A stretch of DNA of 64,000 nt from Aquarana catesbeiana (GCF_042186555.1 NC_133333.1:67401555-67465554), one strand, 5' to 3'; positions 10,741-22,553 are shown, numbered from the stretch's first letter. Numbers and translations are program-made. The notes: generated by a model not told the origin, from the letters alone.

Positions 10741-12112
10741 CCAGCAGAGGGGGGAGAAGGGGGTGCAGGTATGTTGGTGACACAGGGGGGAGAAGGGGGT
10801 GCAGGTATGTTGGTGACACAGGGGGGAGAGGGGGGTGCAGGTATGGTGGTGACACAGGGGGGTGCAGGTATGGTGGTGACACAGGGGGGTGCAGGTATGG
10901 TGGTGACACAGGGGGGTGCAGGTATGGTGGTGACACAGGGGGGGAGAGGGGGGTGCAGGTATGGTGGTGACACAGGGGGGGAGAGGGGGGTGCAGGTATG
11001 GTGGTGACACAGGGGGGGAGAGGGGGGTGCAGGTATGGTGGTGACACAGGGGGGGAGAGGGGGGTGCAGGTATGGTGGTGACACGGGGGGGAGAGGGGGG
11101 TGCAGGTATGGTGGTGACACAGGGGGGGAGAGGGGGGTGCAGGTATGGTGGTGACACGGGGGGGGGAGAGGGGGGGTGCAGGTATGGTGGTGACACGGGG
11201 GGGAGAGGGCGGTGCAGGTATGGTGGTGACACAGGGGGGGGAGAGGGGGGTGCAGGTATGGTGGTGACACAGGGGGGGAGAGGGGGGTGCAGGTATGGTG
11301 GTGACACAGGGGGGGAGAGGGGGGTGCAGGTATGGTGGTGACACGGGGGGGAGAGGGGGGTGCAGGTATGGTGGTGACACGGGGGGGAGAGGGCGGGGTG
11401 CAGGTATGGTGGTGACACAGGGGGGGGAGAGGGGGGTGCAGGTATGGTGGTGACACAGGGGGGAGAGGGGGGTGCAGGTATGGTGGTGACACAGGGGGGG
11501 AGAGGGGGGTGCAGGTATGGTGGTGACACAGGGGGGGAGAGGGGGGTGCAGGTATGGTGGTGACACAGGGGGGGAGAGGGGGGTGCAGGTATGGTGGTGA
11601 CACAGGGGGGGAGAGGGGTGCAGGTATGGTGGTGACACGGGGGGGAGAGGGCGGTGCAGGTATGGTGGTGACACAGGGGGGGGAGAGGGGGGTGCAGGTA
11701 TGGTGGTGACACAGGGGGGGAGAGGGGGGTGCAGGTATGGTGGTGACACAGGGGGGGAGAGGGGGGTGCAGGTATGGTGGTGACACAGGGGGGGAGAGGG
11801 GGGTGCAGGTATGGTGGTGACACGGGGGGGAGAGGGGGGTGCAGGTATGGTGGTGACACGGGGGGGGAGAGGGCGGGGCAGGTATGGTGGTGACACAGGG
11901 GGGGGAGAGGGGGGTGCAGGTATGGTGGTGACACAGGGGGGGAGAGGGGGGTGCAGGTATGGTGGTGACACAGGGGGGGAGAGGGGGGTGCAGGTATGGT
12001 GGTGACACAGGGGGGAGGGGGGTGCAGGTATGTTGGTGACACAGGGGGGAGGGGGGAATCAGGTATGGTGGTGACACGGGGGGAGAGGGGTGCAGGTATG
12101 GTGGTGACATGG
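10741..12112. repeat. G-rich minisatellite, about 36-bp unit
   Basis: Roughly 35-40 copies of a unit reading GTGCAGGTATGGTGGTGACA followed by a variable G run and GAGAGGGG. Units differ mainly in G-run length. Minus-strand frames up to 529 codons exist here only because the unit lacks stops. The plus strand is dense in G tracts able to form quadruplexes. Confidence 0.95.
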
Positions 12113-12420
12113 TGTGCAAGAGGGGAGCCAGGACCATCAATGTCCCCAGCCAGCGGAGCCCCAGTCCATCCATGCTGGACCTCAGCCTTTGAGAAGTGTA
12201 CTGCAGGGAAAGCTCCAAGCCTCCCATACACTGAGTACACCCCCTCCCCCTATCTCTCTTCTCCCCCACTACACTGACAGGCCACTACTCACAGGTCAGA
12301 CAACTCCTGAACAGCCAGATGAAAGCCTCCCTTCTTCCCTCCCGTCACTCCCACTATTCCTCAGAGCTCCGTTGGACACACGGGGGCGGAGGGTGATGGC
12401 AGTGGAGGCTGATCACGTCT

Positions 12421-12557
12421 TCCTTGTGTTCAGTGTAGAGCGGGGAGGGGTTGCCAATCCCTCCAGCCAATAGGCTTCAGTGTACAATAGAATTTTCTAT
12501 TTGTACACTGAAGAGAGAAGCGGATTGGCTGCCCCTCTCCCCTGCACTGAACACAAG
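12421..12557. repeat. long imperfect inverted repeat
   Basis: CTTGTGTTCAGTG at the left is matched by CACTGAACACAAG at the right. The arms close on CTTCAGTGTACAATAGAA paired with TTTCTATTTGTACACTGAAG. It is an internal foldback of the level-4 element. Confidence 0.8.
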
Positions 12558-13648
12558 GGGAACTTTGTGACTGACTCGTGGAGGCAACGGCGGCCATTTT
12601 TGTGGAGCCGTTGCCGTTTTTTACAAAAACACTCACGATTTTCTCGGGACAAACCCCAAAAATTCGGGAAAACACCCGGGACAAAATTAAATCGGGACAA
12701 GGGTCCCAAAATCGGGATTGTCCCGGGAAAATCGGGACTGTTGGCAACTATGCTAAAAGTAGCAGCGCATTACCGCCGATGCCCCTGCACTGTCAGTGTG
12801 AAAGGGCTCTTAGTAAATCTCATTAAACATCACACCTGTAAATGAACTACTGAGGTGCAGGAAGGTACAGGGCCTGTGTATCCTATGTAATCTATCATGC
12901 CATAAAACATCTCCTAGCAGGGGCAGCCCAGAGCACATCTAAAGGTGTGCAGGGGATGCCATTCCTACACACAGCACACTGACTCACCTCAGTTCTCTCT
13001 CTGTGCAGCCGGAGATGGGAGGGGGAGGCATTCCAACTGGTGTTGGTAGAGACAGTGCGGTATCCCAGTGTGAGGAATTTATTCCTGCACATCAGCAGCC
13101 ACTGACTAGAACCCTCATGTCAGGAAGAGGAGCGCCCCTCCCTCGAGCACTGCCAGGCTGGACGGGCTGCACTATGCTCACGCTGAAGTTCTGGACAGAC
13201 ACTCACAAGGAGAGAAGGAGGGAGGGGAGAAGTCTGGCTCTTCGGCGCCCCCACCTCTGCAGGCGCCTGGGTGCAAAGCACCCTTCGCACCCTGGGTAGG
13301 ATCGGCCCTAGCAGGTGACCCCCTGACATGCCACATTTGGCATGTCATTTTTTGGCGGGAGGAGAAGGTACCCTGTTTTTATGGGCACCCAGCTCCCACT
13401 TCCTCCCTGGGCTCTGCGGCGCTGGAAGGAAGTTCACCTCTCCCCCCTCCCTCCCTGTAATCTTCTGGGACATGTTACAGGTCCCAGAAGATTCCCCGGC
13501 CATTCACAGCGAGTAGCGCGGCTCGCTGTGAAGCCTCAGCCGGGTGCCCACAGTTAGAATGCCGATGCCTCGAAGGGGAGGGGGAAGAGGAGCGAGGCTT
13601 CCTGCACCTACATCGCTGGACTGTGGGACAGGTGAGTGTCTGATTATT

Positions 13649-13687
13649 AAAAGTCAGCAGCTACACCTTTTGTAGCTGCTGACTTTT
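13649..13687. repeat. perfect 17-bp hairpin in MITE
   Basis: AAAAGTCAGCAGCTACA (13649-13665) is followed after five bases by its exact reverse complement (13671-13687). Confidence 0.9.
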
Positions 13688-13754
13688 AAATGGATGGAAC
13701 TCCGCTTTAGGTAAATGCTTCATATAATATTCTTTTCATTACTCTTCTTTCCCC

Positions 13755-14490
13755 TTATAACTCTGCATAGGGAGAGGAGAGATAATAATTGGATAATGAA
13801 ATTGGAAGGGTTCTAAAGAGATATAGTACTTTGGGTAATATGTTAATTTTAATAGCTGTGATTCTGCCTAGAAAGGATAAATGAAATGAGCACCAGACTT
13901 TAATGCCCCGTACACACAGTCGAACATTGATCGAACATTCCGACAACAAAATCCTAGGATTTTTTCCGACGGATGTTGGCTCAAACTTGTCTTGCATACA
14001 CACGGTCACACAAAGTTGTCGGAAAATCCGATCATTCTGAACGCGGTGGCGTAAAACACGTACGTCGGGACTATAAACGGGGCAGTAGCCAATAGCTTTC
14101 ATCTCTTTATTTATTCTGAGCATGCGTGGCACTTTCTGCGTCGGATTTGTGTACACACGATCGGAAATTCCAACAATGGATTTTGTTGTCGGAAAATTTT
14201 ATAGCCTGCTCTCAAACTTTGTGTGTCGGAAAATCCGATGGAAAATGTGTGATGGTGCCCACACACGGCCGGAATTTCCGACAACAAGGTCCTATCACAC
14301 ATTTTCCGTCGGAAAATCCGACCGTGTGTACGGGGCATAAGGGTTTGACAAACTCTGTTTTCCAAAGTGGGATAGTTTAATTGAAATAATGTGTGGTATT
14401 TATTAGAGAGAGAAAATCCTAAGTTTGGTATTGTGGTGAGAGACCACGTAAATGAAAAATTGTGCTTAAAAAGTATATGCTTTTTAATCA
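13755..14490 (-). pseudogene. L1-type LINE RT fragment, split by a MITE
   Basis: Minus-strand translation right of the MITE reads WSLTTIPNLGFSLSNKY then FQLNYPTLE. Left of it are FLGRITAIKINILPKVLYLF and TLPISL. These match the region after the RT catalytic core in L1/Tx1 LINEs (compare SWLGRTNSIKMTLLPRLLYL in the LINE at 38.5 kb). It is a short internal scrap with no EN or RT active site. Confidence 0.8.
13904..14337. mobile_element. PIF/Harbinger MITE, TGCCCCGTACACAC family
   Basis: 434 bp with inverted ends TGCCCCGTACACAC and GTGTGTACGGGGCA and TAA at both flanks (13901-13903 and 14338-14340). The interior repeats TCGGAAAATCCGA palindromes. A second copy lies at 51577-51998 and a fragment at about 53111. 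No coding capacity. Confidence 0.9.
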
Positions 14491-17440
14491 CAGAAGTGTG
14501 AATGCTCAGTACTTTAGCACTTTGGATTTGTCTTTTAAATATCTAGTTATAGAACTTGATGGCTGTGATTCCACATTCCCTACTCCCCAGACACACGCTG
14601 ACATCCTCCAAGTTTAGTTTTCACACTCCAGCAGCTGCACAAAATGTTTTGCGGCATGCTGCCTTGTTGTGGCGGGAGTGTGCACAAAAGCCTGATCCAC
14701 ACACAGGCAGGACCTGGAAGATATGAGAACAAAAGTGTGTTCACAGTACCACATGAGCCCATCCGCCTCATTATTCCCCAGTCTGCTGTTCTACACCAGG
14801 ATACATGCCAAGTTCAGTGGCCTGAAATAATGACTGGGAGAAGTGGGAGGCAAAGCTGATCGCCAAGCAGGCTGCCTTCTATTTACTGGGACAATGCAAG
14901 GATGGGGGCATCATGCTAGGGCTTCTGTCTCCTGCTCCCTTTCTGTCTTTCACTACCAAACTTTCTCCTCCTACACAATCTGTTTCTAAACAGAATAAAT
15001 ATACTCTATTGTTTCACTGGAAAAGAAAAACATACAATGTTCTATTATAGTGATTGTTATATGTGGGATAGGTAAAAAATCTTCTGTGATAGCTACTATG
15101 CAGCATACTCAATATTAAAACTTAAAAATGACAAGAATATATATGCAAAAAAGTACAATTGCAGCATTCCGTTAATATAGTAATTGTGGGGATAGTGCTT
15201 AAAACAGAAGTATGGTCCAAACTTTTTTAGCCATATTTCTCTTATAGGTCACAGGAGTGCACTTACTTTCTGTCCTGTGACCCAGGGTTATTGCCCTCTG
15301 TCAGCTGATATGGCAGAGCTGCTTCAGGCTCTGAAAGGATCCCGACCAAATTGTCAGGATCCACCTGTGGGAAGAACCAGTCGCCCTGCACGTGGGTATA
15401 CCTTTCGTGCAAACCCAGGTTATGCGTGTAGGTTCAATCCCGCTTGCTGTAGGGATTTGACTGCTGGGGAGGGAGCCAGAACACTTATCCCCTCGCTACC
15501 AGAGGACCCATCACCTACACCAGGTACCATGCTTCTTGACCGGCTGCAATATACCTTGTACTAGTTCTTGGTTACCCATAGTAACTGCAAGACTCCTTCT
15601 GCTGCCCAGGCATACCTCAGCAAGCTAGTAATCCATGATAGGTGTTTTCCCAAAGCTTGGCAGATCCCCTGCAGGTGCGGCAGTCCCTCTCAGTGCCCCA
15701 TGTTAGTTGCAGCATCCTCTTGCACAGGCAAAACGAGCAACCCAGAACCTGGCCTTCCCCCTCCTTTATAGCACAGGGTGGGTGCAGAATATTAACCCCT
15801 TCCCCAGCCTGGGTCAGCCACTGCCTAACTAATAAAGTATAGGCAACCTGCCTACACTTGCCCTCCCCTTTTCCTCCTGGCAATGACTATCCCCCTAATA
15901 AATACCAACAACAGGAACGTTAACAATGCAAAGTATATAAAATAGTGCAACAGCAATCAGTAAAACAATGGGGTCTTGTACACATTAAACACTGGGTCCA
16001 GGCTACCCTTTCTTCCATAACAGGGTGGATCCCATTTACTTGATGGATTACAGGGTACAAATATAGAAGCTTCACTAGTTCCACACAGTCTATATAAAAA
16101 TGTCTCCTGATATTGTAGTCCTGGTATAGCCAGTGAAAGTGAGCCTCAATGTATTTGTTCTGCTGATGAAACTCCCAGAGGTGTTCCGGTACCCAAAGCT
16201 TCTCCCATATGGCCCGACTGTAGATCTTTTGTCTCCCCTCCTTCAAGCTATGGAACAGGCACATAGGGAAACTTGTACTTTTTTTTTTTCTTCATATCTC
16301 ATGCATCAAAATACCTTTGCAGGTGGGGGAGTCTGGTTAATTTCCAACCGGGAGGTACTGACCCTTGCAGGAGGCATGAATCCTCAGGGTGGCAAGACAG
16401 TCTGGAACCGTTCAATCTAAGACCTGGGGGTAGACTGTTCTGGGTGACAGGACAGGGAAGAACTCATGGGAAATCCTACTCACTGCTCTCAAACACTAGA
16501 TACCCCTAAGACATCTGTACATAGGTTTCCGTGGAGGTGGTCCTTGGCCCTTGCAGCTCATCCGGTACTGGAGCAGCAGCAGTGGAAGACACACAGGGCT
16601 GTAGTGGGACTTGTTCCGACAGTTCGGGCACGGGAGAGTCCATTAGCCATGTCCGTAATGCCCTTGGTGGGAAGAGCAGACACTGAAGGTTTCAGCAACG
16701 ATGCAGTGTGGATACCACTTGAGCTGAAGGTTCCTGAACGCAGGTAGGCAGTGATAGTGCGGAATCCCGTGCAGTTAGCTCTCCTGAGGCAGGAGAAGAG
16801 GCGGACAGTTCCAGTTCAACTTCTGGTCCAGTGGGGAGGCCAACCTAGATGGCTCTTTACTGCAAATCACAAATTCCAGAGATGCTTGGGATACTAGAGC
16901 AGGTGGTCGTGAGTTCTTTGAGGCTGCAGCAGGAATAGCTATAGCGTCCCCCGTGGTATGAGTAGTCCATCCGGGATAAGATCACATGGTTCCTCAGATT
17001 CATCTAACCTCTGAAAGGAGAGGGCTCCATATACTTACCAACATCGTGCCCAAGGAGCAAATGTGTAGGACCATCTCTGTCAATCTGGGCACATCACATG
17101 AGTCCATCCATTTCATTGACTCGGCAGTATACCATTCCAGCTATGGGCTGGTAAGAGAATCCTGTATCAAAAACGGTAGGTGCCAGCTTCCAAGGTTCCT
17201 TTGCCATAGTAACATGTGCTACACAAATATATGATAACTGCAGTACCTACGTCCTAAACATCAAAATACTAGATGTGGAAGTGGATTGAGGCACTCAGGA
17301 CTTTCATGATACGCTATGAACTCACAACTCTAAATTCTTATTTAAATCATGGTATATATTAAGTAAATTAAAATTGATTTACCAAGTATTATCTAAACAT
17401 AGACAACAAAACAAATGAATCATTAAAACATATATTCCTC
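14491..17440. other. unassigned, possibly decayed retroelement
   Basis: About 3 kb with no convincing gene. The minus strand has one open frame of 114 codons (15920-16264) with no motif I know. Around 17,050-17,200 the minus strand reads APTVFDTGFSYQ, then GPTHLLLGHD, which distantly resembles the end of a retropepsin domain, but stops interrupt it. Treat a retroelement origin as speculative. No TIRs, LTR pairs or RNA genes were found. Confidence 0.3.
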
Positions 17441-17519
17441 TATCATGGACTGGATATTTGAGACATAGTATCCTCCCAGCAATGGGGGACCTATATTGGA
17501 ATAATCCAGACTGTCACTC

Positions 17520-17562
17520 TACATGTGTCGTGGGAAACCCGCTTCTTCAGGAGTTTAACATA
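17520..17562 (-). ncRNA. degenerate hammerhead ribozyme motif
   Basis: Minus strand shows CTCCTGAAGAAGCGGG, a loop, CCCACGACACATGTAGAG. CUGAAGA fits the hammerhead CUGANGA core and helix II pairs (GCGGG with CCCAC, imperfectly), but the GAAA box reads GACA. The following ACATGT is self-complementary and CTC pairs with GAG as helix I. It is probably inactive. Confidence 0.45.
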
Positions 17563-18141
17563 GGAGGAATATTGATCTGTAAAGAGATAAACACAGAGAT
17601 AGTATACACAAAACATAAATACATGCTCAAATATGAATGCACATGCCTCAACATGTGTAAACAACAATGACACAGTGCATTCAGACAATAATGAAAATGT
17701 ATATAAATCTAAACAAAATCTACTATAATAAATGGACCATGGCATTCCCCAGTCTGTAATCATCGATCAAGGTAAAACATTGTACTCACCGCGCAGCCCT
17801 CACCAACAAAGCAAAGGGGCAGCGGCACAAAATGGCAGTCTCCCGGGTGAGTGTGGGAGCCAGATTTAGGTGAAAACCCGTAAAGACTGTATCAAAAAGA
17901 GTGATATGTACATACATATAAATATATCTGTATTCACACATGTAAAGAAAGGGGGGAGCAAAAGACACTCACCCCATTAGCAAGATAAATTAAGCTAGTA
18001 ATACCGAACACACACCTGTAAAATGTATATGTTTAACATAGGGAGTTCTCAGGCGGCAGTGCCAAACAGTGGGTGAAGATAGTCAGGTACTTAATTCCCC
18101 AAGTAGGATATGGGGGACAAAACACCTATAAACACATCAGA

Positions 18142-18506
18142 ATGACCAGAAATAATAAAAAAACTCCTTAATCAGTTACCACAATGGGAGTATGGTGATC
18201 TAAAGAACCTCACCTTGCATTAATTAGAACCTCACCTTGCATTAATTAGATTGTAAGCTCTTCTGAGCAAGACCCTCTTAATCCTCTTGTATTTTATTAT
18301 AACTGTATTGTCTCCCTTTCATATTGTAAAGCACTGCATAAACTGTTGGCGCTATATAAATACTGTTTATTAATAATAATAATAATAATTAATGACAAAG
18401 CAACAAATGACTGCAGTTGGAAAAAGGACCTCTGTCCAAACAGACCGCAGGGGTTAATCCAACTATGTCAAAGCGTCCAATTAAACAGAATGCAATAAAA
18501 TGATGA
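18142..18506. repeat. 365-bp direct repeat, copy 1, with SINE-like tail
   Basis: Near-identical to 24290-24653, from AGAATGACCAGAAATAATA to AATAAAATGATGACA. It contains ATTGTAAGCTCTTCTGAG and GTTGGCGCTATATAAATAC followed by (AAT)n, the tail module also seen in the tRNA-SINE at 29.7 kb. This copy carries an extra 24-bp tandem duplication (AACCTCACCTTGCATTAATT) at about 18,210-18,250. Confidence 0.9.
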
Positions 18507-18706
18507 CAGATATAGATGAAAAGGTCTGAAAAGTAATCACAGGAAGAGAAACATATATAATCATATAGCTAACTTATAGATCACTCCAGAAGAAGAAAAT
18601 TACTGCTCCAGGTGATAATCTCACATTAATAAGAAATTCAACCAGCGCTAATCCCTTGTATAATATGCTAAAGCAGCTGAATACTGAGGATAAAATCTAT
18701 CAAATC

Positions 18707-19467
18707 CAACAGAACAAATATATAGAAGCAGTACAGCGCTGACAAAATAATGTCCCTAAGAATCTTCAATTAACATAAATGTCCATAAAGAGAGAAAGTA
18801 ATGTCCATAAAGAGAGAGGAATTCCAGATGAGGATCCCAGTGTGCAAGTGATATCCAAATATGATGAGTGACTCATATAGTGATAAACCTCCACCAACAG
18901 TATCGCTAGCCGCTCACCTCAGCGAGTGGACCCCTGAATAAATTCAGTCAGGTCTCAAACAGCCTTTTCCCACAGTGGGAGATATACAGGAGCAGGTAAC
19001 TGGAACCAGACAGCTTGCGGTCTCGTGGAGCGATCACATGCAATAGAATAAATAACATCTAATGCTCTCTGTCTATAGCTTAAAAAGTTTTATTAAAAGT
19101 AGGTCAACTTACAAGAAAGGCACTGTTCCCCAGTGCGAAGGATAGAAACGTATAAGATACTCCACGGGAATCGGTAAGCAAGATGCGGGTGACGTCACGA
19201 GTCACGTGGTAATGATCCGTACGCGTTACGTCCCTTGTGATGGGCGGGACTTCTTCAGCGGCGACGGCATGACGTGGTGCACCCGCTTTAAATAGCTCAG
19301 CTGATCACCGCAGCCAATAGAGCAAATTGTATATAGATTACCATGGTAACCATTACTCAAAAACGGAAGTGTTAGCTTCTCATGATGGAACCATAAAGGG
19401 ATTCACTATAGCAGTAATAAATCACCGAAGCTAATCTCAAAAAATAACTAAACTTATAAAATGTCAC
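18707..19467 (-). repeat. inverted copy of the PLE-1 3' region
   Basis: Reverse complement of 22747-23512 with scattered substitutions (for example GACGTCACG versus GACATCACC). Bases 18628-18706 extend beyond the matching copy. The hammerhead-like motif occurs here on the minus strand. Confidence 0.88.
19215..19268 (-). ncRNA. hammerhead-like motif, PLE-1 left copy
   Basis: Minus strand: GCCG, CTGAAGA, then GTCCC paired with GGGAC, then GTAA, then CGCGT, A, CGG. Helix I (CCG with CGG), helix II and a self-complementary ACGCGT are all present. The GAAA box reads GTAA, changing a core adenine that is normally invariant, so it is likely inactive. Confidence 0.6.
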
Positions 19468-19524
19468 AATAACTAGACTCCCTTCGAGGGAGCGGGTCGC
19501 ATTTTTATTAGTTACACGTAGTAA

Positions 19525-22500
19525 CATTTTATATTTTATATTTTAAACAGTGAAGAGTTCAAAAAATTATCCACTGACCTTGGCAACAGGCTTGCCAAAT
19601 GGGATGTTGAAGCTCAAAATAAGAAAAAGAAAAAATATATTAGAGATTGTGATGATTTTAGGAATGGTAACATTTTTAAATGGCAGACTGGTCCTGCCCC
19701 CCCTATATCAGAGGTAAATCCCAATCTACCCCAGGTGGAACCGAATTCTAACTCAGGTAGATTTTTACCGGTTATGTCCAATTCCTATAACCATCCCCCC
19801 TCTGCACCTTCTAATAATAGAGGAGGTTTAGCTAAGAGAAGGGATTTTAAGGGGAAGAGAGGGAAAGGCAAACAACATGGCCCCCCTGGGACCCCTATCA
19901 GGGACACCCCTTATTATTCCTATCATCGACAAAATTATGAATCTCCTCGTAGATGGGAAGATCATAGGCAGAATTATCATGACTACCATGATTATTCTAA
20001 CAATTATGGAAGAAGGGACATGCCCCAACCCATACGTGGAGAATCATTACCCTTATCTAATAGATTTACCCCTCTTCAACATCATAATTCCAATGAGGAA
20101 GGGGATTTTTCGGGGGCTCAGAGTGGGCCGGGGAGGGGAGCTCTGATGCCTCCGCCCAATCATATGGAATGGTGGAGACATCAATCGCAACCATCCCCAC
20201 AAACAAAAGACCTATCCAGAAAAAGAGGGAGAGAGGAAGGAGAGGGGGCAGGAGATTACAAAAAGAAAAAGCCCCATTAGGCCCTATTGGCTCAGGTATA
20301 TATAATTTGAGTAGTTGTGTCTTGAGTGAAAATGAAATGAGAGTCCTAGACAGAGGGCTCAAATTCGCTCCAGTTCACAACATGAACAAATTCCAAACTT
20401 ATGTGAGTATCCATAAATTTGTCAGGAATCTAAATATGAGGAAGTACTTTTTGTCAAACCCTACCAGAATCCCTGCCATTACAAAAGGTTCGCATTCCGG
20501 TTTAAGGAATAAATCTACTTTCAATCCTCTGAACCCGGATAATAAATATTTGGAAGTGTTCAAAAACATGTTGTTTAACGATCTAGAGAAGATGAAAGTA
20601 AGAAAAGTGTTGGACCTACAGTATATTAGGCAAGGTATGAAAACTCTGGAGGCTAGAAATGGTATAAATATACGCCCAGCAGATAAGGGTGGGGGTCTAG
20701 TTATTCTGGACAAATCCAAATATCTCGCAGAGCTTGTTAGATTGCTGGATGACCCAGATACCTATCAGATTCTTAATAAGGACCCCATGTTGATTTACAA
20801 GGATGAATTACACTGGCTTGTGGAAGAAGGAAAGACATTGGGGATCCTGACAAAGAAGGAGGCGTCTTACTTGGACCCCCTATTTTGCAGAACTCCCATT
20901 ATATATTGTCTTCCGAAAATCCATAAGGATATTATTGACCCCCCTGGTAGGCCTATAGTCAATGGTGTTGACTCTATTTCCTCCAGGGTGGGTCAATATA
21001 TAGATCATTTCCTCCAACCGCTAGTGAATCAAACTGAAGCGTTCCTGAAGGACACGAAACATGTTATTCAAATTATGGAGTCCACCAGTTGCTCCTCTCC
21101 TTGTATTCTGGCTACAGCCGACGTAGGGTCCCTGTACACTATTATCGGACATGAAGATGCTCTATCTTCAGTACAATGGGCCTTATCCAAATTTTCTGAC
21201 CTCTCAAGTAAACATAAGAACTTCCTACTGAAGAGTTTGCGTTTCTGTTTAGAGAAGAATTATTTTTGGTTTAGTCGTCACTTTTATTTACAAAAGAGGG
21301 GTGTTGCGATGGGTGCCCGCTTTGCTCCCAGTGTGGCCAACTTGTTCATGGCCCACTGGGAGGAAGATGCAGTATTTAGGCACAGACCCCCACAATTAGT
21401 TTGCTACAAACGGTACATAGACGATCTGGTATTAGTTTGGGAGGGAGACCATTCTAGTCTGGCTACCTTGGTACAAACTTTAGATGCTAATACCAAAAAT
21501 ATTCAATTAACTTGGAATTTTAGCGAGGATAAAATAGTGTTCTTAGACTTGGAGATTCGGAGGGAAGATAACAAGTTTAAATTATGCAATTACCGAAAAC
21601 CCACTGACCGAAACTCATTCATCCCATTAGAGAGTTGCCATCACAAATCATGGCTATGTAACATCCCCAAGGGACAGTTTGTGAGGCTTAGACGAAATTG
21701 CACTGATGATAGTGAGTTTGTCTCTCAATCCATGTTACTTACCTCTAAATTTCAAGAAAAAGGTTACGATCAACTAGCCTTAAAGAGTGATATGGAAAAA
21801 GTTTTAGCCATGGACAGGTCAGAGTTGATCTCCAATAAAGTCAGAGATACCAGTAATAATGCCCCTAATTTTAAAATGTTACTTAATTACAATGTCCAGT
21901 ATAAGCAATTCGAAAAGCTGGTTGCTAAGAACTGGCCAATCTTGAAACAAGATCGCGTGCTGGGTCCCCTATTGCCACCACGTCCGTCTTTTATCTACAA
22001 GAAGGCCCCGTCTTTAAGAGACCGTCTAGCACCTGGAGTGGTAGATCCTCCCACACAAGCAGATAATAGATTATTCTCTTTCCTCTCAGGTTTCTAGGCC
22101 TGTGGGTGTTGCACAGCCTGCAGACATTCTAAATGTAATGACAAAAAACGTAAACAATTTGTTGCTACCTCAACAGGCAGGGAATACAAAATTGATCAAT
22201 TGATTACCTGCACGACAGTTGGAGTTGTATATATGTTGGAGTGTGGATGTGACCTCCAATATATTGGAAGGACCTCCAGGCCCCTGCATGTGCGTCTAGG
22301 CGAGCACGTCAATAATATTAAGAAAGGACTAAAAACCCACAATGTTTCAAAACATTTCAAAATGGTGCATGCCCAAAACCTCAGAGGATTAAAATTCTGG
22401 GGGATTGAAAAAGTTAATAAACATTGGAGGGGGGGTAACTTTCTTCGCCAGCTCAGCCGCAGGGAATCCCATTGGATCCATGAGACTAAGGTCCTCTTGC

Positions 22501-22553
22501 CTAGAGGCTTAAACGTCGAGTTTGACGTAAATTGTTTTATTTCAGATCGTTAA
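19525..22553 (+). pseudogene. PLE reverse transcriptase with GIY-YIG endonuclease
   Basis: The frame opens at 19525 without a clear start. The N-terminal part has a Lys-rich motif (KKKKKYIRDCDDFRNG) and a basic Gly/Asn-rich linker. After a frameshift at about 20,255-20,280 the RT domain follows: PADKGGGLVILDK, CLPKIHKD, GRPIVNG, ATADVGSLYT (motif A), GVAMGARFAPSVANLFM (motif B), RYIDDLVLVW (motif C) and VFLDLEI. An in-frame TAG at 22095-22097 precedes the linker ACGCCTACRHSKC and the GIY-YIG domain (GVVYMLECGC, QYIGRTSRPLHVR, GEHV) ending at 22553. Only two lesions in about 1,000 codons suggest a fairly recent insertion. It would copy the element at a nicked chromosomal target. Confidence 0.93.

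Larger units (their letters stand above)
10169..12752. mobile_element. CATAGTTGCCAAC-terminated element, stack B level 4
   Basis: Termini CATAGTTGCCAAC and GTTGGCAACTATG are perfect inverted repeats. Duplicated flanks CTAAAAG at 10162-10168 and 12753-12759 are identical (7 bp). Near both ends are CGGGACA-type subterminal repeats. The left interior has repeated GGGCGTGG motifs (10200-10385). I see no transposase. The superfamily is uncertain, possibly hAT-like given a 7-8 bp TSD. Confidence 0.8.
9889..12809. mobile_element. PIF/Harbinger-like MITE, stack B level 3
   Basis: Termini GACCCCTTTCGCACTG and CAGTGTGAAAGGGCTC are imperfect inverted repeats, flanked by the trinucleotide TTA at 9886-9888 and 12810-12812, the TWA target typical of Harbinger elements. 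Without the insertion at 10169-12752 it is about 340 bp. Confidence 0.82.
8871..13310. mobile_element. non-autonomous hAT element, stack B level 2
   Basis: Begins CAGGGCCGATCCTAGG and ends with the inverted GGATCGGCCCTA. The 8-bp duplications GCAGGTGA at 8863-8870 and 13311-13318 are identical. The subterminal GGCGCCTGGGTGCA is also inverted at the right end. No transposase frame remains. Confidence 0.92.
8821..13710. mobile_element. stack B, outer TIR MITE
   Basis: Left end TAAAGCAGAGTTCCACCCA and right end TGGATGGAACTCCGCTTTA are inverted repeats. Excluding the nested hAT, the MITE is about 450 bp. Flanking TA dinucleotides could be a TSD but are not diagnostic. The right part contains a perfect 17-bp hairpin at 13649-13687. 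Confidence 0.75.
17441..18613 (-). mobile_element. PLE-related non-coding segment
   Basis: It lies directly left of the first Penelope-like element and contains a hammerhead-like core on the minus strand (see 17520-17562). No coding sequence. Assignment to a PLE terminal region rests on that motif and on the repeat it shares with the 3' side of the second PLE. Confidence 0.4.

Noticed and set aside
10680..12269. Three overlapping minus-strand ORFs of 420-530 codons
   Set aside because: All frames read through the G-rich minisatellite and give the same PPYLHP-type repeat shifted by frame, so not a protein gene.
16529..16747. Host exon candidates in the 14.5-17.4 kb region
   Set aside because: No sustained frame, splice pattern or recognisable domain; nothing supports a host gene.
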